Assembly: GCA_003963305.1 (NCBI GenBank)
Contig: RXJR01000015.1
Coordinates: 124,001 to 188,000, forward strand
From: Candidatus Melainabacteria bacterium
Lineage (GTDB): Bacteria; Cyanobacteriota; Vampirovibrionia; Obscuribacterales; Obscuribacteraceae
Direction of reading: 5' to 3'
DNA: 64,000 bases
Under the pieces are notes generated by a model. That model saw nothing but the letters and a program-made list of their open reading frames with translations, made no database searches and had not been told where the DNA came from. The position numbers and the translations under genes are program-made. Each line of letters opens with the position of its first letter. Positions within the stretch are counted from its first letter, which is position 1. Positions 27,631 to 35,245 of this stretch are shown piece after piece.

Positions 27631-28155
27631 TTACTGTTTCGATGCCACTTGAGGTCTGGTGGCAATTTCTCGCACTTCTTCCAATCTTCTGGTGATTGAT
27701 TTTGCAGTTCTACTTCTTGTGATTGTTCCTGCAAAAGGAATAGAAATACCTGCATCAGTGCGCGAACTGAGTTTCACCTCGGTCTGGTTGTCACCGGCTG
27801 GTCTCAGATTCCATTCACCATCAAACGCTTTTAACTTATCCGACTTGAGCAGAGAATACTGCAACTTTTGCATCGGGGTCTCATGCTCCTTATACGTGCA
27901 AACAGCAGACCCAATCACGGGTATACCATCGAACTTTTCCTCGACGACATAGTCGCCGGCTTTGCTGGACAAAATTTTGCGATGAGCGGGATCACTACGA
28001 CGCAGCGTTCGCATTGCTTCCCACACGGCTTTGACAGGCGCGTTGATCACCATCGTCTGCGATACCATCGCATTCGTGTCACATTCGGCCATAGCCGGAG
28101 ACGCACCAAAACCCAAGATCAAGCCGCACAAAATCCACCTACGCATGTTCGCCAT
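27631..28155 (-). CDS. Exported SRPBCC/START-like protein
   Basis: 174 residues. A signal peptide (cleavage at A-M-A-E) is followed by an SRPBCC fold: the opening strand T-M-V-I-N-A-P-V-K-A-V-W-E-A-M is the family signature, and the last helix (R-T-A-K-S-I-T-R-R-L-E-E-V) closes the pocket. Members bind hydrophobic ligands. The ribosome site of this gene lies inside a perfect 12-bp hairpin, so translation is likely regulated. It is downstream of the plsC-like gene on the same strand. Confidence 0.8.
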   Translation of the reverse strand: MANMRRWILCGLILGFGASPAMAECDTNAMVSQTMVINAPVKAVWEAMRTLRRSDPAHRKILSSKAGDYVVEEKFDGIPVIGSAVCTYKEHETPMQKLQYSLLKSDKLKAFDGEWNLRPAGDNQTEVKLSSRTDAGISIPFAGTITRSRTAKSITRRLEEVREIATRPQVASKQ

Positions 28156-28157
28156 GT

Positions 28158-28203
28158 GTATTCCCTCTCCCGTGACTGTATCTCCAGACGCGAGAGGGAA
28201 TAC
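28158..28203 (-). promoter_or_regulatory. Hairpin masking the ribosome-binding site
   Basis: A perfect 12-bp inverted repeat (28158-28169 with 28192-28203), with possible inner pairing of 28171-28173 with 28188-28190. On the minus strand its 3' arm contains the GAGAGGG Shine-Dalgarno sequence and ends two bases before the ATG at 28155. No T-run follows, so it does not look like a terminator. It could act as a translational switch or temperature sensor. Confidence 0.6.
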
Positions 28204-28214
28204 TTAGTTCCGCG

Positions 28215-28931
28215 TTATGCGCTCACCTGATCCTGAATTCGGGGAATCCATTCGCGTACTGGTTTGCCGACGTAGACTGTGCCTCTATCGTGCATCAGTC
28301 CCAAACCTAATTTCAGGTGACAGACTTCTCGATGCAATCTGTTACTCAAAGTTTTGATAGCGGCTGTAGAATCGACTTTGAAGTCTTCAACGTATTCGCT
28401 GACGTCGACCGCTTTCCCTATTGAAATTCGAGCAAACCTATCGTCACCATTTTCAACATATCTGATCGCCATGGGAACAACTGGAATATTGGTGCCCGTA
28501 GCCTGGCAATTCAAGGCGATGCGTGCCACACCAGGCTTGAAAGGATGAGTGGTTCCGTCGCGAAAAACATTGCCTTCCGGAAAAACGACAAGCACTTCTT
28601 TTTTGCGGAATTGATTGAGAATGAAATCGTAAGCAGCGCGGGAGGCAACGGCAGGAAAAGCTCCAATACCAGGAATAATCGCACCCTGCAAACCTTTCAT
28701 CTCATTTGGCGAAGCCATATAAATTGCCCGACGGCGCTCCAGCACTTTCTGTACAAGCGGTGGATCCCAGCGAGAATAGTGGTTGGATATCAAAATATAG
28801 GGACCATCGGCTGGGAGATTTTCTTGACCCGAAATTTCGATACTGTTGAAATGAACGTTCAAACAAATGTTATTGAGCACATTTAAAATGCCAACGCTCC
28901 ACCAACTTTTTCTGTCCACTAACTGGTTCAT
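28215..28931 (-). CDS. 1-acyl-glycerol-3-phosphate acyltransferase-like protein
   Basis: 238 residues from the ATG at 28931, with GAGGG six bases upstream; earlier starts to 29003 lack a site. The PlsC-type acyltransferase motifs are N-H-Y-S-R-W-D (H51, D56) and F-P-E-G-N near residue 120. It should transfer an acyl group to a lysolipid at the inner membrane face. Phospholipid synthesis is the default; other lipid acceptors are possible. Confidence 0.87.
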   Translation of the reverse strand: MNQLVDRKSWWSVGILNVLNNICLNVHFNSIEISGQENLPADGPYILISNHYSRWDPPLVQKVLERRRAIYMASPNEMKGLQGAIIPGIGAFPAVASRAAYDFILNQFRKKEVLVVFPEGNVFRDGTTHPFKPGVARIALNCQATGTNIPVVPMAIRYVENGDDRFARISIGKAVDVSEYVEDFKVDSTAAIKTLSNRLHREVCHLKLGLGLMHDRGTVYVGKPVREWIPRIQDQVSA

Positions 28932-29036
28932 GTCTTTACCCTCGAACTCCTGTTGCTGTAAACAACATACGCCCGCAGATAACCACCCTGGTCTTGCGAT
29001 CAACAGTTCGAAGAGTGTCAGGTTCTACAAAGGTGA

Positions 29037-30548
29037 TTATTTACTTGAAGCTGGCTGAGACGATTTGGACATGAGCGCCAGATAGATGATTGCAGATGTT
29101 GCAAAACCAACGAACCAGGCATAGTCGAAAAGTATTTTCAGCGGCGGATAGAACCATCCGACCCACGCTGCAGCGCAACCGACCAGGGTAGCCACAAGAG
29201 CGGCTGGATTCGATCCACCTCGATACTTATATATGCCATCGACCAGATAGAGGTCAGGCAAAGCGAGGGTCTTCTTCTTTACTATCCAATAATCGATGAT
29301 CAAAACTCCGGCAATCGAACCGAGACCGCCGGAATAACCGACCAGCCATTGAAAGATGTAACCGGATGGATCGGCGATAAGCTTCCACGGCTGCATAAGA
29401 ACACCCAGAATAGCCGTAATCAATCCACCTGTTCTGAAATCGATATAGCGCGGGAATGCATTTGAAAAATCATTGGCAGGTGATACCACATTCGCGGCAA
29501 TATTCATGGCAAGCGTGGCGACAGCGACCGTGAACATAGCAATGAAGACAGTAAGCGGGTCAGTGAAGAGTGAAATGAGCGAAATAGGGTCCCACAAAAC
29601 TTTGATGGAAGTGTTTGGATAAATCACCTGAGCAGCGGAAGTGACAATCACACCCATCATCGACAGCAGAGTCATTGCTGCAGGCAAAGCCACCACTTGA
29701 CCGATGGTTTGCTCTTTCTGACTGCGACCATAGCGGGTGAAGTCAGGCATATTGAGCGAAAGTGTCGCCCAGAAACCAATCATTCCCGTCAAAGATGGAA
29801 TAAATACGGCTATGAATGAAGGAAAATCTTTGAACTTACCCGGGTCTGAAAGCAACGTTCCTACGCCATGGGCACTCGAGACTGCCCAGACAACCAGCAA
29901 GCCGCACATCAGTAAAACAAACGGCGCAGCCAGCCCTTCTATCTTTTTCAAAAGGTCCATGCCGCGGTAAATAACCAGTACGTTCAGTGACCAGAAGATG
30001 GCGAAAGAGATCCATTCAGTCAGGGAGTGTTCAAGCAAGGTTGGACCGCCAAGCAGCGTCGGCCAGTCTTTGTATAAGGCAGTAAACAAAGTGTGCAGCG
30101 CTTTACCGCCCAACCAGCTCTGAATGCCAAACCATCCGCACGCGACGAGGGCGCGCATCAAAGCCGGCAAATTAGAGCCATACGTGCCATACGCGGCTCT
30201 TGCAAAAACTGGAAACGGTATACCGTATTTGGTGCCAGGATGCGAGTTCAACAGAATCGGAATCAAGACAATGATATTGCCAAGCATAATCGTGATGATC
30301 GCTTGCCACCAGTTCATACCGGAGGCAATCAAGCCGGAAGAGAGCATGTACGTGGGAATACAGGCAGCCATGCCGACCCACAACGCGGCAAAATTGTATG
30401 TGCTCCAGTTTCTCTTAGCCACCGCCACTGGTGCCAGATCATGATTATAGAGAGGGCTCGAACTGATAATACCTTCGTCGCGCAGTTCGACGCGTCCATC
30501 GGAATGCTCTTCGACTAAATTTGCGTCCATGCTGTTTCTTCCGTTCAT
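29037..30548 (-). CDS. NCS1-family nucleobase permease (probable cytosine uptake)
   Basis: 503 residues; an ATG at 30533 is an alternative start. The N-terminal P-V-A-V-A-K-R-N-W-S-T-Y-N-F-A-A-L-W-V-G segment and about twelve membrane helices mark the nucleobase:cation symporter-1 family (CodB, allantoin and hydantoin transporters). The divergent neighbour is a cytosine deaminase, so cytosine is the likely substrate. The shared 100-base intergenic region probably holds both promoters. Confidence 0.88.
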   Translation of the reverse strand: MNGRNSMDANLVEEHSDGRVELRDEGIISSSPLYNHDLAPVAVAKRNWSTYNFAALWVGMAACIPTYMLSSGLIASGMNWWQAIITIMLGNIIVLIPILLNSHPGTKYGIPFPVFARAAYGTYGSNLPALMRALVACGWFGIQSWLGGKALHTLFTALYKDWPTLLGGPTLLEHSLTEWISFAIFWSLNVLVIYRGMDLLKKIEGLAAPFVLLMCGLLVVWAVSSAHGVGTLLSDPGKFKDFPSFIAVFIPSLTGMIGFWATLSLNMPDFTRYGRSQKEQTIGQVVALPAAMTLLSMMGVIVTSAAQVIYPNTSIKVLWDPISLISLFTDPLTVFIAMFTVAVATLAMNIAANVVSPANDFSNAFPRYIDFRTGGLITAILGVLMQPWKLIADPSGYIFQWLVGYSGGLGSIAGVLIIDYWIVKKKTLALPDLYLVDGIYKYRGGSNPAALVATLVGCAAAWVGWFYPPLKILFDYAWFVGFATSAIIYLALMSKSSQPASSK

Positions 30549-30650
30549 GTTCGACGAATCCTACGGCATAATACTACTCGACAGTTTGTGATTGAACTGT
30601 TGATAACCTGCGGCACCGTTCCGCCACGATTAAGAGGCTCAAAACTACAA

Positions 30651-31121
30651 ATGTCCAATCCACACTCAAAAGAGGAAATGGAGCGTTTTCTGAAAGAAGC
30701 AATTGCTGAGGCTAGACTTGGCCTCAGCGAGGGCGGCATTCCAATTGGTTCTGTACTGGTACGAGACGGAAAAGTGATCGGGCGCGGTCACAACAGACGA
30801 GTCCAGCACAATAACCCTACTGCACATGCCGAGATTGATTGTCTGGCAAATGCTGGGCGAATCAACGATTATTCAGACACGGTCTTGTACTCAACCCTGA
30901 TGCCATGCGCGATGTGCGCGGGTGCTGCAGTGCAATTCAAAGTTCCGATTGTCGTCGCCGGTGAAAACAGAACCTTCAAAAGTGCCGGTGGATGGATGGA
31001 ATCGATGGGTACGAAAGTCATCGATATGGATTCAGATGAATGTTTCCAGATGCTCGCCGACTTCGCAAAGGCTTATCCAGACATCTGGAACGAGGATATA
31101 GGCATTCCGACAAAGAAATAG
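30651..31121 (+). CDS. Fungal-type (Fcy1-like) cytosine deaminase
   Basis: 156 residues from the ATG at 30651; the frame is open to 30588. It should hydrolyse cytosine to uracil and ammonia. Zinc and catalytic residues are H59-A-E61 and P-C86-A-M-C89. N48, the G-x-x-F-K-S segment and the terminal W-N-E-D-I-G match the yeast Fcy1 substrate site more closely than tRNA adenosine deaminase (TadA). The pairing with an NCS1 permease gives a complete cytosine salvage module. E. coli CodA is an unrelated amidohydrolase, so this is the other solution to the same task. Confidence 0.88.
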   Translation: MSNPHSKEEMERFLKEAIAEARLGLSEGGIPIGSVLVRDGKVIGRGHNRRVQHNNPTAHAEIDCLANAGRINDYSDTVLYSTLMPCAMCAGAAVQFKVPIVVAGENRTFKSAGGWMESMGTKVIDMDSDECFQMLADFAKAYPDIWNEDIGIPTKK

Positions 31122-31276
31122 TCGGCTAAAAACCCGCAATCGATTCACGATCGCAACACTCGCTATCCCGCTCAGGACAAGCATTCCCAACCTTTCATCT
31201 CGACCGATCGGTTAAAAAACTCGTCGGATTGGGCATTTAGTGGTAGAACAGAGTAGGGGAATAAAGGAGAGCTTGT

Positions 31277-31480
31277 ATGAAAGCGCCTACAATCGAAAAG
31301 AAACCCGCAGCTCAAAAGAAAAAAGCGTCAACAAAGAAAGCCAGTGCCGCTCTTGCGACCTGCCCGGTGAACGGAGCCGGCTGGTGCCCCTATCCTTTCA
31401 CTGTTGAACAACTTGAAAGAAGGCTTAGAGAGAAAGCTGAAGCGGCAGCGGAAAAGAAAAGCCGCACAAAAGGCGTGTGA
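31277..31480 (+). CDS. Small Lys/Ala-rich protein with a Cys pair
   Basis: 67 residues with AGGAGAG before the ATG. A basic N-terminus rich in Lys/Ala resembles a nucleic-acid-binding tail. The centre has C-P-V-N-G-A-G-W-C-P-Y-P, then a charged helix (L-E-R-R-L-R-E-K-A). The two Cys could bind metal only with a partner. It converges on another small Cys-pair protein with a 9-base gap. Family not recognised. Confidence 0.62.
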   Translation: MKAPTIEKKPAAQKKKASTKKASAALATCPVNGAGWCPYPFTVEQLERRLREKAEAAAEKKSRTKGV

Positions 31481-31489
31481 GCGAGAGAT

Positions 31490-31663
31490 TCAGGCTGCAG
31501 CCGGTCTTTGAGGCTTCCAGCTAACCAGGCAGACACCATTTTTGCAAACCGGGGCGTTCGCATTCTCTTGCGATTCGGTTGCCTTGTCTCGATTTTCACC
31601 GACGTTTGTGGATTCGGTACGATTCGTTGCTTCGTCGTTCTTTAAAATCTGGTGCGTATTCAT
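31490..31663 (-). CDS. Small polar protein with C-K-N-G-V-C motif
   Basis: 57 residues from the ATG at 31663, which has GGAG seven bases upstream. Most of it is polar and probably disordered (N/E/T-rich), ending in A-P-V-C-K-N-G-V-C-L-V-S-W-K-P. No signal peptide. The Cys pair near the end is the only notable motif. Family not recognised. Confidence 0.5.
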   Translation of the reverse strand: MNTHQILKNDEATNRTESTNVGENRDKATESQENANAPVCKNGVCLVSWKPQRPAAA

Positions 31664-31809
31664 CGTGGGCTCCGTCATATTGATCGGGTTTCTTCATCCG
31701 TGCCAGGATAATAGTCCTTTCATCTGCTATGGTCGATTGGGGAAATTACTAAGTAGTGCGTAAAAATCCCATGAAAAATACCGTTTCGAACGACGGCGAG
31801 AACTCAAAA

Positions 31810-32574
31810 ATGTCATATCGAACGCTTATCTTGCGCCTGATAATTCTGGCAGCATTCCTGCTCAATTGCTCAAAAGCCTCAATAGCTGAGCCTTTGCAGG
31901 GAAAGATCGAACACAGTCGAAAAATGCCGTCAGTCAATAAAATGCTCAAGCCAGGCATCCACTACGACGAAACCGCCGATAAACCTATGTCGAACGCCTG
32001 GGTCCGCATTCCTCACTGGCTGGCTGGTATCTGGTCGATCAAAGAAGAGACGACTGTTTTTCAGGAAGACCTGAAAACCGGGCGGCGAGACAGAGAGCAG
32101 CACAGCTTCACGGCTAAAAGCAAGTTTGGCTATGGCAAACAAACGGACAGAACTGGTCAAATCTGGCACTATGTGGGCGTTCCCTATACCTCAGACACAA
32201 CCATGTCGGGGCTTATTGAATATCACCAGGTCCTGGAAAAGGACGTGTCAATCCAATCCACAAACAAAGTCAGCGTCAAAACCAGGGTGATCGTGGTGAA
32301 AGTGCGCAAGCCGAGCGGCGATATCAAAGAAACATACCAGCAAGAAAGCATCAATACCTATACCTACGATCCAGCCCAAGACGTGATAGCGATGGAATCT
32401 TCCACCAAAGCATTCAATGCGGATGGCACGCCCGTAAGCCTCACATGCAACAAGGCGACAATTCACAGACAGAACAAGTACTCAGTAATCAATGAGGAAT
32501 ACGGCAGAGACCTGAAGTCACTCTTCCATCAGTTCTTGTTGTCGCAGGGACTGGCTACGTTAGTTCCTAATTGA
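31810..32574 (+). CDS. Exported protein of unknown function
   Basis: 254 residues from the ATG at 31810, which best places the signal peptide; the frame is open to a GTG at 31756. The signal (I-L-R-L-I-I-L-A-A-F-L-L) ends at A-S-I-A-E. The mature part has W-V-R-I-P-H-W-L-A-G-I-W near residue 60 and beta-rich sequence. No catalytic motif or known domain is visible. Confidence 0.7.
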   Translation: MSYRTLILRLIILAAFLLNCSKASIAEPLQGKIEHSRKMPSVNKMLKPGIHYDETADKPMSNAWVRIPHWLAGIWSIKEETTVFQEDLKTGRRDREQHSFTAKSKFGYGKQTDRTGQIWHYVGVPYTSDTTMSGLIEYHQVLEKDVSIQSTNKVSVKTRVIVVKVRKPSGDIKETYQQESINTYTYDPAQDVIAMESSTKAFNADGTPVSLTCNKATIHRQNKYSVINEEYGRDLKSLFHQFLLSQGLATLVPN

Positions 32575-32587
32575 AATCGCCCGCGGG

Positions 32588-32941
32588 TCAAACCCGAGCA
32601 GCCGGTTTGTAGGGCTGGAAACCGAGAAAAGATGAGCCTTGCCAGCTTCCGGCCGTGACCACAAGTGGTCCGATTCCATCCAATTCCAGCTTTACCACAG
32701 GACCGTGCACTGTTATGGATTTGAGCTGGGACTTGTAGATCCAGCTCCAGTCCACGGCACAAACTGCTTCGGTCGGAACAGGCAAGTCGTTGTTAGGAAC
32801 AACTTTTGCGGAAATTCGCGGACCTTCGTGAGAGTCCATCTGAAGCCCGTGTTCTCCCTCGAAGTGAATGGAAAAATTCTTCAAGCTACTCGTTGCTTTG
32901 CTGATCCGTTTACCAATCAAAGTTGTGACTTCGTCGCTCAT
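32588..32941 (-). CDS. Small cytoplasmic protein of unknown function
   Basis: 117 residues with AGAGG seven bases before the ATG. The composition suggests a compact beta-rich fold (S-I-H-F-E-G-E-H-G-L, V-V-K-L-E-L-D-G-I-G-P-L-V-V). No signal peptide and no known motif. It is convergent with the gene at 31810. Confidence 0.6.
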   Translation of the reverse strand: MSDEVTTLIGKRISKATSSLKNFSIHFEGEHGLQMDSHEGPRISAKVVPNNDLPVPTEAVCAVDWSWIYKSQLKSITVHGPVVKLELDGIGPLVVTAGSWQGSSFLGFQPYKPAARV

Positions 32942-33025
32942 ACTCGACCTCTGCAGTTAATCCAATCGCGGCGTGATTTCGCTGCGATGATTGTACCGCG
33001 GACAGAGGAAACGAATAAAACGATT

Positions 33026-33424
33026 CTATCGACTTGCGGATTTCGCAGATTCTTCGATGTTCTTCTTTGCCGCGTTGGCATTGGCATCCACGACCGCCTT
33101 ATCTGCTTTCACCTGACGATCTAAATCTTTCTTTTCCAGATCATGAGTCTTATCCGCATTTGCCTTGGCGGCGTCGAGGCTCTTCTTAGCCAGATCAAGC
33201 TCTTGCTTTTTGTTGTCAATCGCTTGCTCAGTTGCTTCATGCTTTACGTCTGATGCGGCTTTCAGCTCACTAGCCTTCTGATCGATCAATGCTTTCTGCT
33301 CGTCTTTTTGAGCATCAATATCCTTCTTCTGTTCTGCAACTTCGTGCGCCCGTTCGCTGCAAGAGCAAAGCAACAACGTCATCCCACACGCCACAAACAA
33401 AGACTTTGCTTTTCCGTCTACCAT
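33026..33424 (-). CDS. Coiled-coil lipoprotein
   Basis: 132 residues from the ATG at 33424 (AGAGG upstream); the longer frame to 33526 is not needed. A short signal ends in L-L-L-C-S-C, a plausible lipobox. The rest is one long Lys/Ala/Asp/Glu coiled coil with near-heptad spacing (A-E-Q-K-K-D-I-D-A-Q-K-D). It could be a periplasmic structural lipoprotein, in the manner of Lpp, but the length and sequence differ. Confidence 0.75.
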   Translation of the reverse strand: MVDGKAKSLFVACGMTLLLCSCSERAHEVAEQKKDIDAQKDEQKALIDQKASELKAASDVKHEATEQAIDNKKQELDLAKKSLDAAKANADKTHDLEKKDLDRQVKADKAVVDANANAAKKNIEESAKSASR

Positions 33425-33539
33425 TTTCAATTCCTCTGTGATGAGATACCGCCGATACGTTGATGTGGGACCAACTGAGCTGCTGAAAAGTTCCCGCAGG
33501 AATGCTCCGGCGAATATTGTTGACAATCAATTGCGATAT

Positions 33540-33601
33540 CATGGAGCGCACCCGTCCAGGGATCAGCGAACGTCTCACATGGAGCGCACCCGTCCCGGGT
33601 G
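33540..33601. repeat. Short direct repeat with GC palindrome
   Basis: An 18-base sequence occurs at 33540-33557 and 33578-33595. The second copy continues into a perfect hairpin (GCACCCG-TCC-CGGGTGC, ending at 33601). It lies between divergent genes and looks like a REP-type interspersed element. Confidence 0.5.
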
Positions 33602-33661
33602 CACGATGCTAACATTCAAATGCTCTCTCGTATTTACGAGCGCAATTACTAGAGAAACATA

Positions 33662-35236
33662 GTGTCGCCAAACGTTTTATCGCCAGAAGATGCGTCGCCA
33701 AAGAAGCCAATCGAATTGCTGGCTGTAGCGATCCTGCTTTTGCTTATCGGCACCGGCGCGTTCATGCGTTTCGAAAAACTGGATGACAAAGAATTCTGGC
33801 ACGACGAGTCATTCACAGCGCTGGTTCTATCTGGTCGCACGACATCTGAGATGAAATCAGAACTATCGACCAAACCCTGTCAGATTTCCGATTTAACAAA
33901 ATATCGAACCATCAATGATTCTACGAGCGCCGGTTCCATACTCCACTCTCTAGGCGAGGACGAACCTGGACACGCACCACTGTTCTACTTTATCGAGTGG
34001 GCGTTTTGCAGTGTTCTCGGCACGACACCACTGACGATGCGATTAACTTGTGCACTGATCAGTCTCCTCACTCTGCCGGTCTTCTATTGGTTAGCGCTGG
34101 AAACTTACCAATCAAAACAAATAGCTCTGCTCACAACTGCATTTGCCAGCCTGTCACCTCTGCTCATCTACTATGCACAGGAAGCGCGCGACTATTCACT
34201 TGGCGTACTCCTGATGACACTGTCGAGTGCACTACTTCTAGCCGGCCTGAGAACCGGCAAAAAGGCGATGTGGATCGGCTATACAGCAGCTCTAGCGATC
34301 GGACTTTACAGCTGGCTTTTCACTACAATTATCGTTGCTGCCCACATACTTTATGTCGCAATCACGCAACCGCGTGGCAAGACAGTCTGGCTTCCATTCG
34401 CGATTTCAATTGCAGTTGCCTGTCTGACATTCACACCCTGGCTCATTTTTCTCTCCGCACATTCCAACGACTTCAAACGAGCATACGATTGGGTGCAAGC
34501 ACCAATTACAAAGTCGGAGTTACTGAGCGTCTGGCTGGCAATTCCATACAAAGCTTTTGCTCTGTTTGGCTTCAAGACGGCAAAATTATCCGCCCCCCTC
34601 TTGCTTGTTACCATGCTGCAGACGGCAGCGGTCGCACTAGCTGCAATACCATTCCGAAACACTAAATACATTCACATCGCTGTCATCGTCACTTGGTTAG
34701 TAGTTTTTGCCGGACAGGATGTGCTGACGGAAGGCGCTCGTTCAGCAGTTTTCAGATATCAGACGGCAATCATCGTGAGTATACTCTTTCTTTTTTCTGC
34801 CCTGATTGAGTTTCTATGGAAGAAAACTAGATTATTGAAAGGTTTGGCTCTGCTCGTCGTCACGTTCACTTTCGGAATCGAACTACTCTCCGATAATTAC
34901 ATGTTAAATTGCAAAATCTGGCCAGACAAGGCAATAAACTTACGCTTTACTTTGCCGGTCGCGGAACACTTGAACAAAGAGCCGTCTGCTGTGTTGGTTG
35001 TCGAAGAGCAAACCATAAATCCAACTGAACTACTGGATTTGAGCTTTCAAACTCATCCTGACTGCCCAATCATTTTCTTAAGTGCCGACAAACCTCAGAC
35101 AATCCCTGCTCACAGCGAGATTTTGTATTTGCTGAATCCGTCGGAGCGTCTCACAACTGAACTCTCATCAAAATACGAAATCAGCGACAGCGTAGACAAG
35201 TTTCCATATCTCAAACGAGCGCAGAAACAGCAATGA
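33662..35236 (+). CDS. GT-C membrane glycosyltransferase (ArnT/PMT-like, family 39)
   Basis: 524 residues, GTG start. A first membrane helix (about 17-37) is followed by the periplasmic H-D-E-S motif at 47-50, with the Asp-Glu pair typical of GT-C enzymes that use lipid-linked sugars. Around eleven further hydrophobic segments follow up to residue ~420, then a soluble C-terminal domain. The expected role is transfer of a sugar from a polyprenyl phosphate to a protein or envelope glycan on the outside of the inner membrane. Acceptor unknown. Confidence 0.85.
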   Translation: MSPNVLSPEDASPKKPIELLAVAILLLLIGTGAFMRFEKLDDKEFWHDESFTALVLSGRTTSEMKSELSTKPCQISDLTKYRTINDSTSAGSILHSLGEDEPGHAPLFYFIEWAFCSVLGTTPLTMRLTCALISLLTLPVFYWLALETYQSKQIALLTTAFASLSPLLIYYAQEARDYSLGVLLMTLSSALLLAGLRTGKKAMWIGYTAALAIGLYSWLFTTIIVAAHILYVAITQPRGKTVWLPFAISIAVACLTFTPWLIFLSAHSNDFKRAYDWVQAPITKSELLSVWLAIPYKAFALFGFKTAKLSAPLLLVTMLQTAAVALAAIPFRNTKYIHIAVIVTWLVVFAGQDVLTEGARSAVFRYQTAIIVSILFLFSALIEFLWKKTRLLKGLALLVVTFTFGIELLSDNYMLNCKIWPDKAINLRFTLPVAEHLNKEPSAVLVVEEQTINPTELLDLSFQTHPDCPIIFLSADKPQTIPAHSEILYLLNPSERLTTELSSKYEISDSVDKFPYLKRAQKQQ

Positions 35237-35245
35237 GTTAGACAG

